From Neisseria montereyensis (GTDB taxonomy: Bacteria > Pseudomonadota > Gammaproteobacteria > Burkholderiales > Neisseriaceae), in the NCBI RefSeq assembly GCF_024834045.1, contig NZ_JANUXW010000005.1:1-64000 (forward strand): a DNA stretch of 64,000 nucleotides. The letters run 5' to 3'. Of the stretch, positions 56,427 through 64,000 are shown one piece after another. Numbering within the stretch: position 1 is the stretch's first letter; every line of letters starts with the position of its first letter. Made by a program: the position numbers and the translations under genes. The notes beneath the pieces are model-generated. The model made no database searches. It saw nothing but the letters and a program-made list of their open reading frames with translations, and had not been told where the DNA came from.

Positions 56427-59400
56427 GTTTCTATACACAGCCGCCCGAAGGCGGCTGAAAGGACGGATATAAGTCAAGCTTTGGGTAAAAATGTTTCAAC
56501 ACACAGCCGCCCGAAGGCGGCTGATTCGTATAATAGCATCCACCAGCAAACATAGCTCTAGTTTCAACACACAGCCGCCCGAAGGCGGCTGACAGGCAAC
56601 AATATTACAACCGATTATCCAAGATATGTTTCAACACACAGCCGCCCGAAGGCGGCTGAGTTCGGCGATTTGTAAGGTTTTGATACTGTAGGCGTTTCAA
56701 CACACAGCCGCCCGAAGGCGGCTGAATGCTAAGATTTATTCTGACATTCAATCTTGTATAGTTTCAACACACAGCCGCCCGAAGGCGGCTGAACAAAAGC
56801 ATTAACACTGTTGGCTTAACTAAAGCTGTTTCAACACACAGCCGCCCGAAGGCGGCTGAACGCCAGCAACGTGAACGCCGTAATGGTGCTACAGTTTCAA
56901 CACACAGCCGCCCGAAGGCGGCTGAGACGGTGAAATCATGTACTGCCATTTGCTGCGCGTTTCAACACACAGCCGCCCGAAGGCGGCTGACTTGGTTTTC
57001 AGATAGTTCGTTTATGTCAATTTGTTTCAACACACAGCCGCCCGAAGGCGGCTGACGGGGCAATTTATCCTGATGATGGTGTCAGGCGATGTTTCAACAC
57101 ACAGCCGCCCGAAGGCGGCTGAAGAGAATCCCTAAGCAAGAAAGGTAAGCAAGATGGTTTCAACACACAGCCGCCCGAAGGCGGCTGACAATAGGTTGGC
57201 TGCTAATGGCTTAACAACACGTTTCAACACACAGCCGCCCGAAGGCGGCTGAGCAGTTGTAGCTCAAGGCGCACCCAATCTAGCGGGTTTCAACACACAG
57301 CCGCCCGAAGGCGGCTGAATAAGGTCTTATATTTTTAAAAACGAGATGGTCAGTTTCAACACACAGCCGCCCGAAGGCGGCTGAACCCAAATATATCTTC
57401 AAACACCGCACTTGCCCTAGTTTCAACACACAGCCGCCCGAAGGCGGCTGAAATTCGGCAGTTGGACAACTTGGACAGGGTAACAGTTTCAACACACAGC
57501 CGCCCGAAGGCGGCTGAGCATCGTCATTTGTCAAATCAATTTTATTCACATTGTTTCAACACACAGCCGCCCGAAGGCGGCTGAAAGGCATTGATGCAGC
57601 CTGTTTTCATAGGTGAGTGTTTCAACACACAGCCGCCCGAAGGCGGCTGACCACCCTTTAATAGGGTGGGTATACCTGTATATACGTTTCAACACACAGC
57701 CGCCCGAAGGCGGCTGAATGTTGATTATAAATCTCTTCGGTTGGATTTAGTTGTTTCAACACACAGCCGCCCGAAGGCGGCTGACTGCCGCACTCATGTC
57801 TTGTTCATCCATTATCTTGCGTTTCAACACACAGCCGCCCGAAGGCGGCTGACCGGGTCAAAAACGACTTTACCACTACCGGATATCGTTTCAACACACA
57901 GCCGCCCGAAGGCGGCTGATTGGGTATTTTGGGACGGCTGACTATAATCAAAACGTTTCAACACACAGCCGCCCGAAGGCGGCTGACCGATCGAACCATC
58001 TTTTTTTAAATTCTTAAAATGTTTCAACACACAGCCGCCCGAAGGCGGCTGATCGCCGAAATCACCTATTAAGATAGTATCTTGAAGTTTCAACACACAG
58101 CCGCCCGAAGGCGGCTGAGTGCGCCGCGTTATACCCTCAATCGCCGCGACAATGTTTCAACACACAGCCGCCCGAAGGCGGCTGATTATTTTGTTTAAGG
58201 ATTAAGGCCGTGTTTGTTTTGTTTCAACACACAGCCGCCCGAAGGCGGCTGAGTCGCAGTTGTAGCTCAAGGCGCACCCAGTCTAAGGGTTTCAACACAC
58301 AGCCGCCCGAAGGCGGCTGAGCTGCCAACTCGTCCCCGAACAAGTCGAAATTATCTGTTTCAACACACAGCCGCCCGAAGGCGGCTGACCAAGCACACAT
58401 AATAACAATATTATACATTCTAGTTTCAACACACAGCCGCCCGAAGGCGGCTGAATGGTCGCCAGCGGATAGTTGGTTTTGGTTAAGCGTTTCAACACAC
58501 AGCCGCCCGAAGGCGGCTGACAATGTATTGGTAGAAGCTAGTTATAGGTTAAGTGTTTCAACACACAGCCGCCCGAAGGCGGCTGAGTATTATTATGCCT
58601 AATTGGTGCAATAATTATATGGTTTCAACACACAGCCGCCCGAAGGCGGCTGAACTGCTCGTTGGAATATTACTCCTGCTATATCAGGTTTCAACACACA
58701 GCCGCCCGAAGGCGGCTGACATGGTTTTAGCGGCGGGCCGCTGGCGACACTGGCGTTTCAACACACAGCCGCCCGAAGGCGGCTGAGATCGCATCCATAT
58801 CCATTGTGCGCGTGCAACTCGTTTCAACACACAGCCGCCCGAAGGCGGCTGACAAGCCAAAGACAAGGTGATTGCCGATAAAAACAAAGTTTCAACACAC
58901 AGCCGCCCGAAGGCGGCTGACTAAATAAATAGCCGGTAACGGTTGATTTTTAGCGTTTCAACACACAGCCGCCCGAAGGCGGCTGACTTGAAATAAATTA
59001 GAGTGCCTAATAAAACCGCAGTTTCAACACACAGCCGCCCGAAGGCGGCTGAATGGCAGATTCTCTTTTAAACGAATTACCTCAAGTTTCAACACACAGC
59101 CGCCCGAAGGCGGCTGAATAGTACATAATTTGGAACTTTCTATTTTTTAAGAGTTTCAACACACAGCCGCCCGAAGGCGGCTGACTTAGATGGTCAGTTT
59201 TAATGATGGATACAACAGTTTCAACACACAGCCGCCCGAAGGCGGCTGACCATTATTGCACACATTAGCAGCCCTGTTTACGGTGTTTCAACACACAGCC
59301 GCCCGAAGGCGGCTGATTGGCGACATGATTCACTTGTGTGATATTCCGGTTGTTTCAACACACAGCCGCCCGAAGGCGGCTGAAGATACTTAAGCCGCGC

Positions 59401-61716
59401 ATTGAGGCGGCTGGCGGGTTTCAACACACAGCCGCCCGAAGGCGGCTGAAAGTCAGATTGATTATCATAAAGGTATTTGCAATGTTTCAACACACAGCCG
59501 CCCGAAGGCGGCTGAATATCTGCGGCCGCCTCAAACGCCGCCGCGTCTGGTTTCAACACACAGCCGCCCGAAGGCGGCTGATGATTGCCCGCCTGTCGCT
59601 TTAGCATGTAGGCCGGTTTCAACACACAGCCGCCCGAAGGCGGCTGATTGGGTGTTTAATCATTTTTTATATCCTTTGCTAGTTTCAACACACAGCCGCC
59701 CGAAGGCGGCTGACAACACAAGAGCAGCGGACGGCAAGGGCTAAGTTGTTTCAACACACAGCCGCCCGAAGGCGGCTGAGGCCTAGACGAAAAAACCAAA
59801 GGCTTGCAAGACGGGTTTCAACACACAGCCGCCCGAAGGCGGCTGACCGATGAGGTTTCACTTTCATTCCGCCCTTACGGTTTCAACACACAGCCGCCCG
59901 AAGGCGGCTGAAAAATATTGATGTGATTATTCAGCTAAAAAGAACGTTTCAACACACAGCCGCCCGAAGGCGGCTGACTTCAGTATATTGTTGTTCAGAA
60001 TCTGTATGAGAGTTTCAACACACAGCCGCCCGAAGGCGGCTGAGAATTAACCCTTGCCGTCGATGATGCCCTATTTGAGTTTCAACACACAGCCGCCCGA
60101 AGGCGGCTGAAAAAGTATTTTATACATGTTATCGTTTCTCGAAGAGTTTCAACACACAGCCGCCCGAAGGCGGCTGACCGGGCATCAACATGTCCGGCCG
60201 ATGGCCGCAACGCGTTTCAACACACAGCCGCCCGAAGGCGGCTGATCTGGCACGGGGCGGCGATGAGCAACCCGTCTGGACGTTTCAACACACAGCCGCC
60301 CGAAGGCGGCTGATTACAGGCGACGCGGAAGCCTACCCTGTTAAGGAGTGTTTCAACACACAGCCGCCCGAAGGCGGCTGAATAGTTTTAAAGGAGGGCC
60401 GCTGGAGATATTGGCGTTTCAACACACAGCCGCCCGAAGGCGGCTGAACAGGGTTAATCCTTGCGTTAGGCTTGGCAAGTAAAGTTTCAACACACAGCCG
60501 CCCGAAGGCGGCTGATGGCTGATAACTACGACATTTTGCGGCTAGTGATTGAGTTTCAACACACAGCCGCCCGAAGGCGGCTGAACGGCCTTATCAAACA
60601 GCTAAACCTAGAAAAACTAGTTTCAACACACAGCCGCCCGAAGGCGGCTGAGCACCAAACCAATCACCATTATCACCCCTGCCCGAGTTTCAACACACAG
60701 CCGCCCGAAGGCGGCTGAGACGACGAAACCGAAGATAAAGCGGCCGATAAAGACGGTTTCAACACACAGCCGCCCGAAGGCGGCTGATGATTTTAATTGT
60801 CGGAGTAGGCCAATCTATTGTTGTTTCAACACACAGCCGCCCGAAGGCGGCTGAGCCCGGATGGCGGCGCGGGCGGTGTCTTTGGCTTTGTTTCAACACA
60901 CAGCCGCCCGAAGGCGGCTGATTTCAGACGGCCTTGAGCCAATCAAAAACTGGATTGTTTCAACACACAGCCGCCCGAAGGCGGCTGATCGGTCGGCCGG
61001 CGGAAGAGGTCGAGGCGGCGCAGGTTTCAACACACAGCCGCCCGAAGGCGGCTGACGGGGTATTTTATTTGCCGAAAGTTTTAATGCATGTTTCAACACA
61101 CAGCCGCCCGAAGGCGGCTGAACACTACGCAGCCAAGCCAAAAAATACGGCATCGTTTCAACACACAGCCGCCCGAAGGCGGCTGAGTACCTTGTATGAC
61201 GAGGGCTGCAAGGTTAGCCGCGTTTCAACACACAGCCGCCCGAAGGCGGCTGACATCAATATCTATTTGTCGTTTTTTTAACAATGCGTTTCAACACACA
61301 GCCGCCCGAAGGCGGCTGATGTTCCGGCTCTTCGGCTTCAATACACCCAGATGGTTTCAACACACAGCCGCCCGAAGGCGGCTGAGCCCAATAGATTGGG
61401 AAGCATTAGGCGATTGGATTGTTTCAACACACAGCCGCCCGAAGGCGGCTGATTATATGGCTTTTGCGGTAACAATCGTTAAAGACGTTTCAACACACAG
61501 CCGCCCGAAGGCGGCTGAAAATTTTAATGACAAATGGTTTAGTATTGGTAATGTTTCAACACACAGCCGCCCGAAGGCGGCTGACTAAAACTTTGTATGC
61601 GGCCTTGTTGGTCAAGCTGTTTCAACACACAGCCGCCCGAAGGCGGCTGAACCTTTCATGTTTTGTTTCAATGTTTGTATTATATGTTTCAACACACAGC
61701 CGCCCGAAGGCGGCTG
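56427..61716 (-). CRISPR. CRISPR array 2: 80 repeats, 79 spacers (type I-C-like)
   Basis: Repeats of 32 bp begin GTTTCAACACACAGCC and end GGCGGCTGA on the plus strand; I count starts from 56427 to 61685. Spacers are mostly 33-36 bp, once 32 (57189-57220). The leftmost repeat has CTATA in place of CAACA, a sign of the old end. The leader, cas2 and cas1 follow on the right, so the array reads on the minus strand, where the repeat ends GTTGAAAC and folds as CAGCCGCC-TTCG-GGCGGCTG. Size and ending match subtype I-C. Several spacers resemble each other (see findings). Confidence 0.97.
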
Positions 61717-61905
61717 AAGCCCCTTTGAAATCCCTTAACTGGTAAGGCTTTTGAAGCAAGCCTTCGCTAGGGTCTTATCTAAAGAGCGAAGAGAGAGTAT
61801 AGCACAGCCTTTATTGCTATACTTCTCTCTTAATATCCTGATTGTTAAAGAACTATAGAAATCGCTAATCTCACCGTATTTTCATGGGCACTATATATTA
61901 GCGAA
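61717..61905 (-). promoter_or_regulatory. Leader of CRISPR array 2
   Basis: About 190 bases between cas2 and the newest repeat. The hairpin GTATAGC (61797-61803) with GCTATAC (61816-61822) is extended by GAGAGA/TCTCTC to a long stem. The conserved 42-base block lies at 61863-61904, directly behind the cas2 stop. Both elements reappear in the leader of array 1 with the same spacing. Confidence 0.82.
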
Positions 61906-62199
61906 CTATACAATTAAGGTATCTTTAAACACATCCGGCGCAGCTTTGGCTCCGTGATGTTCGACTTTGCCGCGCCATTTGCTGCCCAGATGATAGAAGC
62001 GCAGGCTGTCGGTATCGGGGTTATAGGTTTCGAGCAGTTTGGCTTTTAATACTACCCACTGATCCGGCGCAATATCGCATTCAAATACCGAATATTGCAC
62101 ACGCACGCCGTAATCTAAACAATGTTTGGCAATACGCCGCAATCTTGCTTGTCCTGCTTCGTCTTCCAGCGAAATATCATAAGTAATCAACATTAGCAT
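61906..62199 (-). CDS. cas2: CRISPR-associated endonuclease Cas2 (type I-C)
   Basis: 97 residues. MLMLITYDISLEDEAGQARL gives the ferredoxin-like first strand with the aspartate in TYD, then RVQYSVFECDI and SLRFYHLGSKW, all as in I-C Cas2. With Cas1 it forms the complex that inserts new spacers. AAAGGGG precedes the ATG by seven bases. The gap to cas1 is 158 bases, wide for this pair, and holds three uptake sequences. Confidence 0.95.
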   Translation of the reverse strand: MLMLITYDISLEDEAGQARLRRIAKHCLDYGVRVQYSVFECDIAPDQWVVLKAKLLETYNPDTDSLRFYHLGSKWRGKVEHHGAKAAPDVFKDTLIV

Positions 62200-62357
62200 A
62201 CTATTTCCCCTTTATTTTTCAAACAAATATTATAGGCCGTCTGAAACCCGTGTTTTCATTTAAAAGATGCTTATGGCTTTAATGTCTTTATACCGCGATA
62301 TTCAGACGGCCTCAAAGGCTACCCGAAAGGCCGTCTGAAAATATCTATCTGGCAACA
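62200..62357. repeat. Three DUS between cas1 and cas2
   Basis: AGGCCGTCTGAA at about 62234, its reverse complement at about 62301 and another copy at about 62328. The first two could pair across 55 bases, the last two across 15. In type I-C operons cas1 and cas2 normally lie close together. A DUS hairpin here may reduce cas2 expression relative to cas1. Confidence 0.8.
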
Positions 62358-63371
62358 TTAGCGCATAAGAAAAGGCGGATATTCTGCCAAATCGCCGCGC
62401 AGATGCCGTGCCAGCAATAATGCCTGAATATGCGGCAGCAAGCCGATGGAAACTTCTTCCTGTAAAAACGGATGCATGATTTTTTCCTGCTTTTTACTTT
62501 GCAATGTTTGAAACAGCAATTTGCGCGTTTCCGCTTTAATATTCACCGCTCCACTGCTTTCGGTAACAAAATCTTGCGGCTTAACCTGACCACGGTTAAT
62601 CAGGCTCAAAACCATTCTATCGACCCACCAAGCCCGAAATTCTTCCAGAATATCCTGCGCCAAGCTATCGCGGCCGGGGCGGTCGGCATGTAAAAAGCCC
62701 ACTTGCGGATCCAAGCCCACACCTTGCAGTGCGCCGCTAATATCTTTGCCGACAATGCTATATAAAAAAGACAATAGGGCATTCACCCCGTCGCGCGGCG
62801 GACGGCGGTTGCGACCGTCGAATGAAAAACCACTTTGTTCACGCAATAAATGGCGAAATACCCCGAAATAACGGGCCGCGGCATCGCCTTCAATACCGCG
62901 AATCAAATCCAAACTTTGCGCCCGTTTTAATTGCTGCAAACTAAAGTTCAATGCAGTAACCGCCGCCTGAATATCTTCATGCTCGCCATGATTGCGCAGG
63001 CGGCGTTGCAATACCCGTTTAGTAGACTGAATTTTTGCCGCAATCACATTGCGGGCAATCGGAACAGGATTTTGTTCAGATACCCGATATTGCGCCCGCC
63101 GCAACAATACATTACCACTCTGCCGCCCCTGCAAACGGCCGAGAAAGCGCCCGTTTTCAGTAAAGAAAGCCAAATTGACATTGTTCTCACCGCAAAATCC
63201 CATTAAAAAAGGGGACACCATAACGTTACCAAAGCAAAAAATATGCCCGATGGCATGTATCGGCAATTGCGCTACTTTTTTGCGCTCTTGTTCTACAACC
63301 AGCGTTTCCCGCTCTTTATGCAAATAGCTGCCTTGAGTGGTGATGTAGAGCGTGTTTTGTAGTTTGCGCAT
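62358..63371 (-). CDS. cas1: CRISPR-associated endonuclease Cas1 (type I-C)
   Basis: 337 residues. N-terminal beta part (LQNTLYITTQGSYLHKERET) and a helical catalytic part with the metal-binding residues of the family: RGIEGDAAARYF (Glu), GFLHADRPGRDSLAQDILEEF (His and Asp/Glu). This is the I-C type, whose usual length is about 340. AAAGGGG precedes the ATG. In complete I-C loci cas4 comes just before cas1; here none is found in the 240 bases upstream. Confidence 0.96.
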   Translation of the reverse strand: MRKLQNTLYITTQGSYLHKERETLVVEQERKKVAQLPIHAIGHIFCFGNVMVSPFLMGFCGENNVNLAFFTENGRFLGRLQGRQSGNVLLRRAQYRVSEQNPVPIARNVIAAKIQSTKRVLQRRLRNHGEHEDIQAAVTALNFSLQQLKRAQSLDLIRGIEGDAAARYFGVFRHLLREQSGFSFDGRNRRPPRDGVNALLSFLYSIVGKDISGALQGVGLDPQVGFLHADRPGRDSLAQDILEEFRAWWVDRMVLSLINRGQVKPQDFVTESSGAVNIKAETRKLLFQTLQSKKQEKIMHPFLQEEVSIGLLPHIQALLLARHLRGDLAEYPPFLMR

Positions 63372-63612
63372 GGTTTGAATCCCCTTTAATTATTCTATTT
63401 GCTATTTGTTATTTATTGATTAGCTTGGCAAAGGCTGACTGAAAACTTTTAGATAAGACTATAGGCAAAGTTAACAGACTCAATGTTAGTAAATTTTATG
63501 ATTTTATTAAGATTTCAAACCAACCCAAGTTTGCTTGTCTCTCAAAACAGATTTTTGTTGGAATTTCTGAATGTTACAGATTTATGTTTTCGGCTAATTC
63601 AACCTATACTTG
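63372..63612. other. AT-rich gap upstream of cas1
   Basis: No gene supported on either strand. An uptake-like GACTGAAAACT stands near 63438 but is not a true DUS. No cas4 fragment can be read in any frame. It must contain the promoter for cas1-cas2. Confidence 0.55.
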
Positions 63613-64000
63613 TCATTCCTCATCCATCTCAATTCCAAAATATCCTTGTCTGCTATTATTCTGTGTTTTTAACTGTCTTTGTGTTACTTCACACAATTTA
63701 TTTACTCCGTCATTGGAAATATAACCTATCTTCTTATTTGGGTAATTTCTCTGAGCTTCATCAAGTACTTCTTTTGCTCCTTTAGTTAATCCATTATTTC
63801 CTATCAAAAGCTGCCCAATACAATCTGGATGTTTTTTAATATCACCTATAAATTTTTCTGCTAAAGGCTTAGTAATCTTATTATTTTCATTTTTTACATC
63901 TATTCTTGTTTGGATTTTTTTACTTTTATCTTCTTGAGGATTTGAAAAATCAGATAATTCACCCGTAGATATTTTCATCATCTCATTAAAGTGAGTTACT
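63613..64000 (-). CDS. 3' end of an unknown gene, possible REase-fold domain (partial)
   Basis: The frame is open to the window edge (it reads ..THFNEMMKISTG..), so the true start lies outside. The visible 128 residues contain IDVKNENNKITKPLAEKFIG and then IGQLLIGNNGLTKGAKEVLD. This resembles the core of Mrr-like restriction folds: a D/Q-x-K strand, a helix, then a strand followed by T..A.E. It could be the C-terminal toxin of a polymorphic toxin or part of a restriction protein. The sequence is AT-rich, unlike cas1. The family is not proven. Confidence 0.5.
   Translation of the reverse strand, partial: VTHFNEMMKISTGELSDFSNPQEDKSKKIQTRIDVKNENNKITKPLAEKFIGDIKKHPDCIGQLLIGNNGLTKGAKEVLDEAQRNYPNKKIGYISNDGVNKLCEVTQRQLKTQNNSRQGYFGIEMDEE

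Noticed and set aside
56764-61745. Many open frames across array 2 with FNTQPPEGG, QHTAARRRL or QPPSGGCVLK units
   Set aside because: Same cause: all three frames of the repeat lack stops. No independent coding signal.
63483-63785. 100-codon plus-strand frame near the right edge
   Set aside because: Leucine/phenylalanine-rich shadow of the AT-rich partial gene on the minus strand.

Overview
The window looks like chromosomal DNA of a Neisseria-type betaproteobacterium. The clearest sign is the DNA uptake sequence (DUS) AGGCCGTCTGAA, which occurs dozens of times, both inside genes and as inverted pairs that end transcripts. A comEA gene directly behind a 5S rRNA, a Slam-type outer-membrane protein and the gene content of the division cluster agree. 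The DUS dialect (AG rather than AT in front of GCCGTCTGAA), the intact PilS/PilR pair and a type I-C CRISPR locus suggest a commensal or animal-associated species rather than the meningococcus or gonococcus. The species itself cannot be named from the sequence alone.

Layout. 1-11.2 kb: end of an rRNA operon, comEA, a small membrane protein, Slam, ftsY, a PH-domain protein, an M16 peptidase, asd, two tandem RDD membrane proteins, two tRNA genes and a MidA-like methyltransferase. 11.3-30.4 kb: a full division and cell-wall (dcw) cluster in the order mraZ-rsmH-ftsL-ftsI-murE-(M23 lipoprotein)-murF-mraY-(two small exported proteins)-murD-ftsW-murG-murC-ddl-ftsQ-ftsA-ftsZ, headed by a clear sigma-70 promoter with four MraZ boxes at 10-bp period. 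30.6-32.8 kb: an AT-rich accessory stretch with two unknown genes and an HNH nuclease in front of carB. 32.8-50.4 kb: carB, pyk, mrp, a TM2 protein, a catalytically degenerate alpha/beta-hydrolase lipoprotein, gluQRS, a NUDIX protein, parC, pilS-pilR and rsmJ, with two copies of a 141-142 bp inverted-repeat element. 50.5-52.3 kb: small exported and membrane proteins and an interrupted antitoxin-like gene.

52.3-63.4 kb is the most unusual part. It holds two CRISPR arrays: array 1 with 14 repeats and 13 spacers, and array 2 with 80 repeats and 79 spacers. Both have 32-bp type I-C-like repeats, spacers of mostly 34-36 bp, and homologous leaders on their right-hand side, so both read on the minus strand. 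cas2 and cas1 lie beyond array 2. No cas4, cas7, cas8c, cas5 or cas3 lies next to cas1; beyond it is about 240 bp of AT-rich DNA and the 3' end of a gene with a possible restriction-endonuclease-like fold. The arrays differ at three repeat positions that change the crRNA hairpin. The leaders contain a covarying hairpin and a conserved block at constant distance. The spacers record repeated sampling of the same targets, including one that carries a complete DUS.
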